DNA of 64,000 bases from Pseudanabaena minima (GTDB lineage: Bacteria; Cyanobacteriota; Cyanobacteriia; Pseudanabaenales; Pseudanabaenaceae), in the NCBI RefSeq assembly GCF_051131155.1, contig NZ_CP159508.1, positions 3,844,001-3,908,000 on the forward strand. The letters run 5' to 3'. Positions within the stretch are counted from its first letter, which is position 1. Each line of letters begins with the position of its first letter. This document shows, piece by piece, positions 23,310 to 32,201 of the stretch. A program made the translations under genes and the position numbers. The notes under the pieces are model-generated. The model was not told the DNA's origin. It saw only the letters and a list, made by a program, of their open reading frames with translations, and searched no databases.

Positions 23310-24485
23310 CTAAAGTGGTTCATCAGTATGTTGATGCTGTTGAGGTAAAGTCTCGATTCGACCTGGAATCGGCTTTTGATTAGGCTGTAAACCTGACAAC
23401 ATACGGGAAAGTTGTAAACCATCAAGGACAGGTTTGGTCTCCCGAATCTTATGCCAAACTGAACGCGCCATTAGTAAAGAATGCCCTTGACGTTGGGCAT
23501 GAATACTTTCTAAATAATCTTCACGTTCAGGCTGATAATCAGCCGAAGATAGTTGGAGGCTAACATGCTCAGACAACTTCTCAGGAGATTGCTTAGTGAC
23601 AATGCGTGCAATTTGTGAAGTGAGTTCAGGATAAAGCCATGTGTAGGCGGGATGAACCGTGAGCTGGCAATGGTGAACCAGTTTTTCATTGGTCTGATTG
23701 ACGGTTGGGCGCTGCAATAGTAAATAAAAGTAACCGATCGCAGCTTTGCGCTGTGGCTCATAGACATAGCCCGACACATCCTGCAAATGGTTAATCAGCA
23801 AGGAACTGTGATTAACCAGTTTATCGATCGTCTTGGCTCGAAAATCATCAACATTGAGATCGTAAACTTGGCGAATGTGTGGAGGCATCGCAGCGGTATC
23901 AAGTTGATAAAGCAAGCTGGCATCAGCATTACTGACGGGCATCAAATTAGGCAAATCAGGAGAATGTTGAGCAAGTTCATGCAGACTTGCCGTATCAATT
24001 TCCCAATCAGTAAATTGAGCCAGAGGCTGAAAGCCATTCTGACGATAGAGAGCGATCGTATCTTTTTGGTTAATGTCAACCTGCAATACCCAAGTTCTCG
24101 CCTCTAAACAAGACTCTAGGCAGTAGCGAATCAGTTGTGTGCCAACGTTGTGCTGACCATTCTGGGCTTCTGGCAGAACCACGACGCGATCAATCTGCCA
24201 AGTACTGCTGTTGTTATTAAAAGGTGAAACCCGAATAAAGCCTTGGATAATGCCATTACATTCGGAGACATAGGCTCTTACATAGGGTTTGAGCAGGGTT
24301 TGCACAGGAGCAGGCAACCAACTGGCTAGCTGATGTAAGCTGATTTTTTGGCGACTGCGACAGCCACTAAGATCGCTGACCGCAATCTGTTCGAGATCAT
24401 TGGGCGATGCAAATCGCTGAATAAACTCTAAGTCGCGATGTTGTAGCGGACGGATCGTGTTACCAAGCACTGGAAAAGGTTGCAT
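23310..24485 (-). CDS. GNAT-like N-acetyltransferase protein, 391 aa
   Basis: A two-part protein. Residues about 1-160 form a GNAT domain, with IQGFIRVSPF, the strand IDRVVVLPEAQ, the acetyl-CoA loop QNGQHNVGTQLIRY and the end signature ALYRQNGFQPLAQF. Residues about 170-370 form a second, more divergent module (YQLDTAAMPPHIRQVYDLN, then GYFYLLLQRP) that may be another GNAT repeat. The tail is low-complexity (LPQQHQHTDE). The 256-base gap to cphA includes its promoter. Substrate unknown; conserved in cyanobacteria to my knowledge. Confidence 0.78.
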   Translation of the reverse strand: MQPFPVLGNTIRPLQHRDLEFIQRFASPNDLEQIAVSDLSGCRSRQKISLHQLASWLPAPVQTLLKPYVRAYVSECNGIIQGFIRVSPFNNNSSTWQIDRVVVLPEAQNGQHNVGTQLIRYCLESCLEARTWVLQVDINQKDTIALYRQNGFQPLAQFTDWEIDTASLHELAQHSPDLPNLMPVSNADASLLYQLDTAAMPPHIRQVYDLNVDDFRAKTIDKLVNHSSLLINHLQDVSGYVYEPQRKAAIGYFYLLLQRPTVNQTNEKLVHHCQLTVHPAYTWLYPELTSQIARIVTKQSPEKLSEHVSLQLSSADYQPEREDYLESIHAQRQGHSLLMARSVWHKIRETKPVLDGLQLSRMLSGLQPNQKPIPGRIETLPQQHQHTDEPL

Positions 24486-24672
24486 AGCTGCTTATGCCAG
24501 AGAAAGAATTGAAAAAGCCTAGGGATATATGTGAGGATCTAGTTTGGGAGCACTTAAAAAAAACAGAACAACCCATTGCTTAAGATTTTAATACATATTT
24601 TATAAACATCGCCCAAAAAGAAAAGGCTGTACCTTACACCCAGCAATTCTAATTGCTCTCTTACCGCCCAAA

Positions 24673-24712
24673 AATTAGTGGTGCGACACTTTTTTGCGCC
24701 GCACCACTAATT
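24673..24712. repeat. Palindrome with AATTAGTGGTGC arms
   Basis: AATTAGTGGTGC at 24673-24684 pairs with GCACCACTAATT at 24701-24712. It is related to the palindrome at 17151-17195 and is followed about 20 bases later by family B copy B1. Confidence 0.7.
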
Positions 24713-24731
24713 CTCTTGGATTTTGATGATT

Positions 24732-24837
24732 TATACCAATTCACAAAAGTGTGGCGACACTTTTGTGAATTGAAAATCAAACCCAACAAGGGTTTTAAAA
24801 GCACAAAATGGCAGAGCCATTTTGTGCTTTGGTATTA
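24732..24837. repeat. Family B two-hairpin element, copy B1
   Basis: ATACCAATTCACAAAAGTG / CACTTTTGTGAATT hairpin, the spacer AAACCCAACAAGGGTTTT, then the hairpin AGCACAAAATGGC / GCCATTTTGTGCT and GGTAT. It overlaps the end of the 3' region of the nitrilase gene by a few bases at most. Confidence 0.75.
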
Positions 24838-24849
24838 CACAGTCTTTTC

Positions 24850-25686
24850 TTAATAACAGGAAAAGGTGCGATGTTGTAAAGATGGCATCTGGCGACGAAT
24901 TTGATCAAGGCGTGAGGGTTGGATCTCCGCGATCGCCACTCCAATGTGATCTCCTGCATCAGCAAGAACAATGCCCCAAGGATCGACAATCATCGCATGA
25001 CCATGGGACTGACGGCGTGGCGTATGCATTCCCACCTGTGCAGGTGCAATCACATAGCTAGTATTTTCAATGGCTCTAGCTTGTAATAAAACTTGCCAGT
25101 GATCTTTACCCGTAAAAGCCGTAAAAGCAGCAGGAACAAACAAAACGTTTGCACCATTTTGAGATAAATGGCGATACAGTTCGGGGAACCGCACGTCATA
25201 GCAAACTGATAGCCCCAAGTTGCCATATTTCTCAGAAACATAGACAGGCGGAGATTCACTACCTGCCAACACAGTCGCTGACTCCTGATAAGTATTGCCA
25301 TCAGGGAGATTAACATCAAACAAATGCATCTTGCGATAGCGGGCTAATTCCTCACCTTCACGACCAATCAGTAGAGCGGTGTTATACATTTTGCCCTGAT
25401 TGCCATTGTTGCTGTCAGTGACAGGGACAGGAAATCCACCACCAAGTAACAGGATTTGATAGCGTTGAGCGATCGTAATTAAAAACTTCTCGCTCTTTTC
25501 TGCAATTTCTGTAGAAAGTCTTTTCTTTTCGCTTTCATCGCCTAAAAACGAAAAATTTTCAGGTAAGCAAACTAGTTCTGCACCTCGATTCACAGCCAGT
25601 TGGATCAAATCTTCTGCTTGAGCAAGATTTTTATCTACATCAGAGACACTGGTCATTTGTACGGCAGCCGCCAAATATGACTTCAT
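24850..25686 (-). CDS. Nitrilase superfamily carbon-nitrogen hydrolase
   Basis: Cytosolic C-N hydrolase of about 278 residues with the Glu-Lys-Cys triad: E43 (LPENFSF), K119 (RYRKMHLFD) and C162 (SVCYDVRFPEL). The set matches the Nit1/Nit2 branch, which includes omega-amidase and deaminated-glutathione amidase; NIT1-like repair amidases are the likeliest. I place the start at ATG 25686 (MKSYLAAAVQM), the family's normal N-terminus; the frame is open to 25734 but adds 16 unconserved residues. It ends inside sequence just beside a family B repeat. It is monocistronic. Confidence 0.9.
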   Translation of the reverse strand: MKSYLAAAVQMTSVSDVDKNLAQAEDLIQLAVNRGAELVCLPENFSFLGDESEKKRLSTEIAEKSEKFLITIAQRYQILLLGGGFPVPVTDSNNGNQGKMYNTALLIGREGEELARYRKMHLFDVNLPDGNTYQESATVLAGSESPPVYVSEKYGNLGLSVCYDVRFPELYRHLSQNGANVLFVPAAFTAFTGKDHWQVLLQARAIENTSYVIAPAQVGMHTPRRQSHGHAMIVDPWGIVLADAGDHIGVAIAEIQPSRLDQIRRQMPSLQHRTFSCY

Positions 25687-25775
25687 TTCAATCCTTAAAA
25701 CTTTCCCACATAAATCAGATGTGCTATAAAGCACTTAACTTAGATTACCGTGCTATAGCGCTATAAAAAACTAGA

Positions 25776-25812
25776 AAATAAAAAAAGGCGCAATACGACT
25801 TTTTTATTTATG
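25776..25812. terminator. Weak terminator downstream of phoU
   Basis: AAATAAAAAAAGGCGC, then CGACTTTTTTATTT on the other side of a short imperfect stem. The flanking A and T runs pair; the GC core pairs poorly. Confidence 0.4.
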
Positions 25813-25817
25813 CAAAC

Positions 25818-26489
25818 CTAGCCAAGTTTGCCAGTAACGATATACGCAACGCGCAGCCCAACATTGGTGGCATGATCTGCCATGCGTTCTAAATGATGAA
25901 TTGCTAATACCATCAACATTATAGGTTCCATGGGTTCGCCAAATAGCCTTTGAGAAGAGAGTAGGTTATAGATTTGCTTGTAATCATCGTCAACCGCATC
26001 ATCTTTCGCCTTAATTTGTAAACCAATATTCTCATCAAGATTGGCTAAGGCTTCTAAGCTCATAGCAAGCATGGCTCGACAGCGATTAGACATCACTTGC
26101 AATTCACCTAGATAGGGGGATGGTGGATAGGGAAAAAGCTTAATTGCTATGTCACCTAAGTTTTCAGCATAGTCCCCAATTCTTTCAATATCTCGGATCA
26201 ATTGCATGAGAGCACTCAAAAGCCTGAGATCACGAGCAACTGGTGACTGTAGTGCGATTAAGCTGATACACTCCATTTCGATTTGTCGATAGATCTGATC
26301 AATCTGTTTGTCTTGGGACTCAATACGTGTAGCAGACTCAAGATCTCTTTCAAATAAGGCTGCATGAGCTAAAAGAAATGAGTTTTCGACAAGTGCACCC
26401 ATTCGCAAAGAATCTTGTTCTAGGCGATGCAGTTGGCGTTCAAATTCGCTCCTTGTCCGTTTCTGACTTTGAGATGAAGTTTCAAGCAT
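25818..26489 (-). CDS. phoU: Phosphate signalling protein PhoU
   Basis: PhoU is a cytosolic all-helical protein that links the Pst phosphate transporter to the phosphate sensor kinase. The 223-residue protein has two three-helix repeats, each with the PhoU metal-binding pattern: ATRIESQDKQIDQIYRQIE near 60 and AKDDAVDDDYKQIYNLL near 160. Each repeat is followed by a segment such as LIRDIERIGDYAENLGDIA and HHLERMADHATNVGLRVAY. No pst or pho genes are adjacent, so it is encoded alone. The start is ATG 26489. Confidence 0.94.
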   Translation of the reverse strand: MLETSSQSQKRTRSEFERQLHRLEQDSLRMGALVENSFLLAHAALFERDLESATRIESQDKQIDQIYRQIEMECISLIALQSPVARDLRLLSALMQLIRDIERIGDYAENLGDIAIKLFPYPPSPYLGELQVMSNRCRAMLAMSLEALANLDENIGLQIKAKDDAVDDDYKQIYNLLSSQRLFGEPMEPIMLMVLAIHHLERMADHATNVGLRVAYIVTGKLG

Positions 26490-26722
26490 TGGCTCCCACC
26501 AAATGAAATGGGATAATAAAAAGCTATAGGAATCTGAAGAGGTTTGACAAAAAGTTAGACCTTTTCAAGGCTAGAATTCGTTCAGATATCTTTGACTGAG
26601 CGAACCCGAAGACCATATTAGAGTGAGTTTTTGCGCTTCCTACTCTTCTATAAGCTTAGTATGTACATAGATAGTCACATATATTTTAGTCTTTGCAAGT
26701 ATCTCTAAATACTATGGCAAAT

Positions 26723-27214
26723 CTAGAAATTAATTGTAGATTGAGCTAGCTCAGAAGTTGTGAGATGCAGATCGCTATTACAATTCCTATTGAATAAGAC
26801 CAGAGTGGTTGAAGAATTTTGCTTAAAGCCGATCTGTTCGTAAAACTTTTGCTGGTGAGTCGTCATTAAATAAACCCGCTCAACATCACAAACATTAGGA
26901 TGCGCCAACACCGTTTGGACTAGCTTACGACCTAAGCCTGCACCACGATAGTCAGGATCGATCACCACATCCCAAATTGTCGCTCGATAAATACCGTCAC
27001 TAGTGGCGCGAGCATGACCAATCAATCGATCGCCATCCCACACAGTTACGACTGGCTTGGAGTTAGAAAGAGCGATCGCTAGTCCTGCCAAGGTTCTCTC
27101 CTTTGCCCAAAATGCACCCAACCGAAATAATCCTTGCAACTGCTCTAAATCGACTTCCTCATGGCGATCGCTAAAGCGAATGTGGCGATGATCCATATGC
27201 TTACTTTCCCGCAT
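26723..27214 (-). CDS. GNAT acetyltransferase, Ycf52-like
   Basis: A 163-residue GNAT enzyme. The fold is clear: LIGHARATSDGIYRATIWDVV, then the acetyl-CoA loop YRGAGLGRKLV at about 95-105, then YEQIGFKQN. The segment LFRLGAFWAKERTL with the ATIWDVVIDPDYRG block closely matches the cyanobacterial/plastid Ycf52 group, related to plastid GNATs that acetylate serotonin-like amines or proteins. The substrate is not known. ATG 27214 is used; a second ATG six codons in is equally possible. It is monocistronic. Confidence 0.85.
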   Translation of the reverse strand: MRESKHMDHRHIRFSDRHEEVDLEQLQGLFRLGAFWAKERTLAGLAIALSNSKPVVTVWDGDRLIGHARATSDGIYRATIWDVVIDPDYRGAGLGRKLVQTVLAHPNVCDVERVYLMTTHQQKFYEQIGFKQNSSTTLVLFNRNCNSDLHLTTSELAQSTINF

Positions 27215-27287
27215 TGATTAACCCATTTGTAGAATTAGGTTTACATACTACTGATCCAGTCAATGTATCTATTTTTGCTAGATCCCT

Positions 27288-27322
27288 AAAAAAGAAAGGG
27301 CGCTAAGCGCCCTTTCTTTTTT
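27288..27322. terminator. Rho-independent terminator after desaturase gene
   Basis: AAAAAAGAAAGGGCGC, loop TAA, GCGCCCTTTCTTTTTT. It overlaps the desaturase stop; reading on the minus strand the U run follows a strong GC stem. Confidence 0.85.
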
Positions 27323-28184
27323 ACTTAGCTTGCCAAGGTTCAGATAAATAGACCTTCTTCGCTAAACCAACAGTTTGCAACAGATTGATCACGCCCCAAG
27401 TTGGATCGATTTCCCACCACTTCAGACCAGACCTTGCTGACTTAGGAAAAGCATGGTGATTGTTGTGCCAGCCTTCACCATAGGTCAAAATTGCTGCCCA
27501 CCAGAGGTTTGTAGAGTGATCGGGAGTCTCTGTGAAATTCTTATAACCCCATTTGTGGCAAGCTGAGTTAATCAACCAAGTGCTATGCCATAGAGCTACG
27601 GAGCGTACTGCCATGCCATAAACCAAGAAAGACATACCAAGTCCAGAGAAGGCAGTTTCGCCAATTACATAAAGTAATATTGCGAGTGGTACTTGCAGCA
27701 GTAGAAAGTAAACATCTAAAAACTTGTAGTAAGGATCATTAGCAAGATCAGGTGCAAACTTACAGTAGTTTGAACGCTGAAAATGCTCAGGCTTGGAGTA
27801 CATGATCCACATCATGTGGCTCCACCAAAAACCTTTATTTGCTGAGTAGGGATCTTTTTGATTGTCTTCTGTAAAACCGTGATGCTGGCGATGTCCGCCC
27901 ACCCAAAACACGGGACCGCCTTGAAGGGCTAATGCTCCAATTGTGGCGATGATGTATTCCAACCACTGAGGCACTTGAAAGCTACGATGGCTAAGTAAGC
28001 GATGATATCCTAAGGTGATGCCAATGCTGCCAAATAACCAATGCAAGAAGACTGTAAGGATTACAGCTTGCCATGAGAAGTAAAAAGGCGCAGCTAGGGC
28101 AGCGAGATGAAAAGCACTGAAGAAGGCAACATTTGTCCAGTTCAGGTTTTGTTCTTTTGAGATGGCTTCAGTAGTGGCGGTCAT
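27321..28184 (-). CDS. desC: Delta-9 acyl-lipid desaturase (DesC type)
   Basis: Membrane di-iron desaturase that introduces the first double bond at C9 of membrane acyl chains. About 287 residues with two hydrophobic hairpins. The three His boxes are intact: H61-RLLS-H66, H98-RQ-HH and H240-NN-HH (EGWHNNHHAFP). The NLWWAAILTYGEGWHNNHH block is typical of cyanobacterial DesC. I chose ATG 28184 because the open frame farther upstream crosses a palindromic operator-like site. It is divergent from a TetR-type regulator, with two TGCAAGTATCACTT sites in the shared promoter, so TetR control is likely. Confidence 0.95.
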   Translation of the reverse strand: MTATTEAISKEQNLNWTNVAFFSAFHLAALAAPFYFSWQAVILTVFLHWLFGSIGITLGYHRLLSHRSFQVPQWLEYIIATIGALALQGGPVFWVGGHRQHHGFTEDNQKDPYSANKGFWWSHMMWIMYSKPEHFQRSNYCKFAPDLANDPYYKFLDVYFLLLQVPLAILLYVIGETAFSGLGMSFLVYGMAVRSVALWHSTWLINSACHKWGYKNFTETPDHSTNLWWAAILTYGEGWHNNHHAFPKSARSGLKWWEIDPTWGVINLLQTVGLAKKVYLSEPWQAK

Positions 28185-28214
28185 GAAATAATAACTTAAG
28201 GGGTGGTGAGGAGA

Positions 28215-28231
28215 TGCAAGTATCACTTACA
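28215..28231. promoter_or_regulatory. Putative TetR operator 1
   Basis: TGCAAGTATCACTTACA, one mismatch from the perfect palindrome at 28266. It lies about 30 bases upstream of the desaturase start codon. Confidence 0.65.
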
Positions 28232-28265
28232 GTTATGCTAAGTCTAACTGTTTTTTAAGTAATAA

Positions 28266-28282
28266 TGCAAGTATCACTTGCA
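28266..28282. promoter_or_regulatory. Putative TetR operator 2
   Basis: TGCAAGTATCACTTGCA, a perfect palindrome with 7-bp arms around ATC. It lies ten bases upstream of the TetR-fusion start. With operator 1 the centre spacing is 51 bases, close to five helical turns. Confidence 0.75.
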
Positions 28283-28292
28283 AATCATCTAA

Positions 28293-29570
28293 ATGGTACA
28301 TGCGCTCATGTCTGTATCTCGAATTCCTACTCGTCAACGTATAGTTAACACAGCACTAGAGTTGTTTGCTAGCAAAGGAATCACCGAGACAACTACTCGC
28401 CAAATCGCTGACTTTGCTCAGGTTAATGAAGTAACTTTATTTCGTCATTTTGGTAATAAACATGGTTTATTGCTAGCCGTATTGCAAGAATGTCTGCAAA
28501 AATATTTGGTGTTGGCGCAAGTGGGAGAGTCGCTCATGGTGTCAGATATCTCTAGTCAGAGTGATTTGCGGAGATTTCTCAAATATTACATTCAGAGTTC
28601 TTTGCGGGCGCTCGAAAGTGTGCCTGAGTTAGTGCGATCGCTTGTTGGGGAGGCAGGACAATATCCCCTAGAGAGTCGTCAAGCACTTGCCCAAGGCATT
28701 AATCAAGTCAATCAGACGATCGCTACAGCCATCCATGATGTGTTGATTAATTCTCGCTTGCAATATTCTTTGCCCCCAATTAAGCTGGCTAACTTATTAA
28801 ATACTTGTATTTTGGGTTACGCAGTAATCACTTTAACCAGTGACGTACAGGCAATCTGGAATGATCGCGATGAGTTTGTGAGTACATTGGTGGATATGTT
28901 TGTTCAAGAAGTTATCCCCATCTCTCAAGCAAACCCAATTATTGATATCCCTGCGGAGATTGTCCGCGAAATCCTGCTGCAAGCGAAAAAATGTGGGGTA
29001 AAGGACTACGCGATCGCCTATCTATTATTTGGATCAGGGATTACAGCACTTGATATTACGCGCTTGGGTCTAACAGACTATCAGCATCATGCTAATCATG
29101 GAATTTTAAGAACCAAGGACAATTCTGGTAATGAGAGATCTGTACCTCTTAATCAAAAAATTCTCGGTCATCGTTATGGCTCAGCAACCAATAATCCCCT
29201 CAGTGCCTATCTCAAAACTCGTAAAAATGATCTTAATCATGATTTAAAGGATCGTTCAAATGATCTAAAAGAGCTTCAAAATAGCGACAAGATTGAGCTT
29301 TTATTTCTCAGTAGCGATCGCCAGCCCTTGTCGTTAGAAGAACTCGAACAAATGTGGGAGCGTTGGACGCAGCCCTATCAAAATCTTGATGGCTCAAACT
29401 TAACTATTGATCAAGCTCGTCATACTTGGTGTATCGAAATGTTATCTCGTGGCATTGATGTTGATAGCTTTAGTATCATTAGCGGCATCAAGCCCAAAGA
29501 ACTACAAGCTTATCAAATTCGTCTCAATCAAAAGTTAGCGATCGATAAAGCGATCGCCCTTGATTCTTAA
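28293..29570 (+). CDS. TetR-family regulator fused to a degenerate tyrosine-recombinase-like domain
   Basis: A 425-residue protein, twice the normal TetR length. Residues about 12-62 are a TetR helix-turn-helix (TRQRIVNTALELFASKG, then TTTRQIADFAQVNEVTLFRHF). A TetR ligand/dimer region runs to about 215. From about 225 the sequence resembles the catalytic domain of phage integrases: YLLFGSGITALDITRLG, LFLSSDRQPLS, then LTIDQARHTWCIEMLSRG and a Tyr at 407. The first catalytic Arg position is T251 and the box II His is D373; R376, H377 and Y407 remain. It is therefore probably inactive as a recombinase and may bind DNA. Divergent from desC with two palindromic sites. ATG 28308 is an alternative start. 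Confidence 0.85.
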   Translation: MVHALMSVSRIPTRQRIVNTALELFASKGITETTTRQIADFAQVNEVTLFRHFGNKHGLLLAVLQECLQKYLVLAQVGESLMVSDISSQSDLRRFLKYYIQSSLRALESVPELVRSLVGEAGQYPLESRQALAQGINQVNQTIATAIHDVLINSRLQYSLPPIKLANLLNTCILGYAVITLTSDVQAIWNDRDEFVSTLVDMFVQEVIPISQANPIIDIPAEIVREILLQAKKCGVKDYAIAYLLFGSGITALDITRLGLTDYQHHANHGILRTKDNSGNERSVPLNQKILGHRYGSATNNPLSAYLKTRKNDLNHDLKDRSNDLKELQNSDKIELLFLSSDRQPLSLEELEQMWERWTQPYQNLDGSNLTIDQARHTWCIEMLSRGIDVDSFSIISGIKPKELQAYQIRLNQKLAIDKAIALDS

Positions 29571-29607
29571 AAGTAAAAACGACCCAAAGGGTCGTTTTTA
29601 CTTTTTT
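29569..29607. terminator. Rho-independent terminator after TetR fusion gene
   Basis: AAAAGTAAAAACGACCC, loop AAA, GGGTCGTTTTTACTTTTTT. Strong stem with a U run. The remaining gap to 29803 holds only AT-rich promoter-like sequence. Confidence 0.88.
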
Positions 29608-29802
29608 AGCTATTTTCACCAAGTTGATGAACTTGGTGTATAATTCGGGCGTTTAATGTACTTAAAAAATTGAGTACATTGCATCAAATGTTCTCAGTGC
29701 ATTAGTTAGATACGGAGCATCTTTGATTTGAGAGGCAAACAGGTTGGTATTATCGGAGTTCAGATCGGCATTTTCAATTGAAGTTTCGGGTAGAAAAGCA
29801 AA

Positions 29803-31947
29803 GTGAGAGTTCCCCTAGACTGTTACCGAATCCTTGGTTTAACACACCTGTCAGGGCTAGATAAAATTCATCAAGCCCATCGCGATCGCCTGCTTTCTAT
29901 GCCAAGGCGTGAATATTCTGATGCTGCGATCGCCTCTCGCAAGCGCATTATTGATAAAGCTTATGAAACTCTGACTGAACGCGCTCTTCCTAGTGAAGCA
30001 AGTGATGTATTAGATCCTGAAAGCGATCGTCCAGTTTTAACATTGCCGCCTCAGATTGAAGCTGACGAAAAGGACTTTGCAGGACTACTACTGATTTTGT
30101 ACGAACTCGGCGAATCCGAGAAAGTTTTATCCCTTGCTAAGCCCTACTACGACCCTGAAGAAGCTGAGTATCAGTCGGCAAGAATTTCTCCCCATGATCC
30201 AGATCTTTTGCTATCTGTATCTCTGTCCTATCTAGATCTCGGTCGTGAATATTGGAAACAGGGACAATATGAAACTGCTGCGTCGTCCCTAGAATCCGCT
30301 CAAGAAATTTTATTGCGAGAAGGATTGTTTCTCAGCATTCGCAGTGAGATCCAAGCCGATCTCTTCCGTTTGCGTCCCTATCGCATTCTCGAATTGTTAG
30401 CATCACCTGACAATCACACCAACGAACATCGCAAAGGTATGTCGCTTTTGCAAGAGATGCTCGATGCGCGTCGCGGTATTGATGGATCGGGTAATGACTA
30501 TTCCAGCCTTGGCATTGATGACTTTTTGCGGTTTATCCAGCAATTACGCAGCTACATGACAGCGATCGAGCAGCAAAACCTGTTTGAGGAAGAAGCACGT
30601 CGTCCATCGTCTGTTGCAACCTATCTTGCTGTATATGCCTTAATTGCGCGTGGATTTTCCCAGCGCCAGCCAGCCTTGATTCGTCGCGCTAAGGGATTGC
30701 TAGTCAAACTCAGCGCTAAGCAAGATATTTATCTGGAAAAGGCAGTATGTGCTTTATTGTTGGGGCAAACTGAAGAGGCAAGTGCGGCGATCGACAATAG
30801 TGCCGAAGAGGATCAAATTGCTTTCATCCGTCAGAATTCTGAAGGTGCACCTGATTTACTCCCTGGGCTATGTCTCTATAGCGAACGTTGGCTCCAAGAA
30901 GAGGTCTATCCGCATTTCCGCGATCTGATGAGTCAAATCGTCTCGCTTAAGGATTATTTTGCTGACGAACAAGTGCAAGCATACCTAGAAGAATTACCGA
31001 ATACTGGCGCAATGTCATCGGAATGGACTTCTCCTGTGGGTGGCGATCGCTTAGCCGCGATGTCTTCTCTTGATGATTCACCAACTGTAAGTCGTGATTT
31101 TGATCTGAATCCTGCAAAAAGCACTGTTGCTGAGCCAAAACTATCTAACTATGCCCCTGAAACGCCAAACCGTTTCCAGCGATCGGCGACACCTGTAATT
31201 GAGCGACCTGCCTATGTCAATACCAACGGTACTGGCAATGTTCGAGATCTGCCTAGCTCACGTCGCACCAGTAACGTACCACCTACCAGAAACGTTAATG
31301 AACCGATCAGGGAAATCAAACGTCCTTCTCAAGGTCACACAGGTCATGCATCTCCACCAAAACGTAAGTTTAATGTTGGTCGTTTAGTCACGGTAATTGT
31401 CGTGGCGATCGCTTTGTTAGCTGGCTGTATTAGTCTAGTTGTTTGGGCTGTCCGAGCTTTAAGTGGTTCAACCCAACCACAACCTATGACCCTAGAGAAA
31501 CCAATCACAACTCTAGTCCAATCTATTAAAGAAAATAATGCCGCACCAGTTGCCCAACCAGGACCACTAGATAAAGAAACTGCCACCAAACTCATCGAAA
31601 CATGGCAAGCAACTAAATCAAAAGCTTTGGGCAAAGAATATGAAGACAATCTTTTAGAAGAAGTTTTAGTTGATCCTGCCCTTAGTGATTGGAAAGGACG
31701 TGCTAAAGAGCTTAAATCTAGCAACTCTTATTTGCAGTATCAAACCAAGTCTAGTGAAGTTGATAGTGTCACCCCCGATGGCGATACTAAAGCTAAAGTA
31801 GTCGCTAAAATATCAGAGTCAAGAAATTATTTCTATAATGGGGAACTTGATCGCAGTGCATCAAAGGATAATGCGAGCTATACCGTTGAGTATGACTTAG
31901 TTAAAAAAGATAATAAATGGCTAATTAGGGAAATGTTAGTCTTTTAA
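29803..31947 (+). CDS. ftn2: Cell division protein Ftn2/ZipN (ARC6 homologue)
   Basis: A 714-residue inner-membrane division protein that tethers and stabilises the FtsZ ring in cyanobacteria; plastid ARC6 is the homologue. The N-terminal RVPLDCYRILGLTH is a J-like domain. Helical repeats run to about 390, a proline/asparagine-rich linker to about 520, a single transmembrane helix about 526-550 (LVTVIVVAIALLAGCISLVVW), and a C-terminal IMS/DUF4101 domain (KLIETWQATKSKALG, then YTVEYDLVKKDNKWLIREM). The start is GTG at 29803, giving the family's usual VR(I/V)PLD N-terminus. It is monocistronic with a terminator at 31944. Confidence 0.93.
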   Translation: MRVPLDCYRILGLTHLSGLDKIHQAHRDRLLSMPRREYSDAAIASRKRIIDKAYETLTERALPSEASDVLDPESDRPVLTLPPQIEADEKDFAGLLLILYELGESEKVLSLAKPYYDPEEAEYQSARISPHDPDLLLSVSLSYLDLGREYWKQGQYETAASSLESAQEILLREGLFLSIRSEIQADLFRLRPYRILELLASPDNHTNEHRKGMSLLQEMLDARRGIDGSGNDYSSLGIDDFLRFIQQLRSYMTAIEQQNLFEEEARRPSSVATYLAVYALIARGFSQRQPALIRRAKGLLVKLSAKQDIYLEKAVCALLLGQTEEASAAIDNSAEEDQIAFIRQNSEGAPDLLPGLCLYSERWLQEEVYPHFRDLMSQIVSLKDYFADEQVQAYLEELPNTGAMSSEWTSPVGGDRLAAMSSLDDSPTVSRDFDLNPAKSTVAEPKLSNYAPETPNRFQRSATPVIERPAYVNTNGTGNVRDLPSSRRTSNVPPTRNVNEPIREIKRPSQGHTGHASPPKRKFNVGRLVTVIVVAIALLAGCISLVVWAVRALSGSTQPQPMTLEKPITTLVQSIKENNAAPVAQPGPLDKETATKLIETWQATKSKALGKEYEDNLLEEVLVDPALSDWKGRAKELKSSNSYLQYQTKSSEVDSVTPDGDTKAKVVAKISESRNYFYNGELDRSASKDNASYTVEYDLVKKDNKWLIREMLVF

Positions 31948-31984
31948 AAGAAATGGGGCGCATAACGCCCCATTTCTTTTAAAG
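31944..31984. terminator. Rho-independent terminator after ftn2
   Basis: CTTTTAAAAGAAATGGGGCG, loop CATAA, CGCCCCATTTCTTTTAAAG. It is long enough to terminate in both directions. Confidence 0.8.
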
Positions 31985-32008
31985 CAATTATCAATTAAAC
32001 AAATCACA

Positions 32009-32056
32009 AGAAAAGTTTTAAAAATGTTGCGTTGCAACATTTTTAAAACTTTTCTT
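32009..32056. repeat. Perfect palindrome with AAGAAAAGTTTTAAAAATGT arms
   Basis: About 22-bp complementary arms around a GTTGCGTTGCAAC centre. Related in layout to the palindromes at 14976, 34266 and 38206: long A/T-rich arms with a GC-rich centre. It lies between ftn2 and recA. Confidence 0.75.
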
Positions 32057-32081
32057 AGTCTGGATTTTGTGAGCGCAAAGC

Positions 32082-32192
32082 GCCATAGCCACCAGTATCA
32101 GAACAAATCAAAACCCAAGTAGTGTGAGGCGGCGCGAAGCGCCGCCTCACACTACTTGGGTTTATGTCCTAACAAGAATGGCGACAGCTATA
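32082..32192. repeat. Family A palindrome, copy A4 (full form)
   Basis: Outer GCCATAGCCACC and GGCGACAGCTATA ends, collars CAGAACAAATC and TATGTCCTA, and a perfect inner stem AAACCCAAGTAGTGTGAGGC with core GGCGC-GAA-GCGCC. It ends ten bases after the recA stop. Confidence 0.8.
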
Positions 32193-32201
32193 TAAAAAGT
32201 T

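Noticed and set aside
29041..29570. Separate integrase pseudogene after the TetR gene
   Set aside because: The frame is continuous with the TetR domain and uses similar codons, so a single fused protein is simpler.
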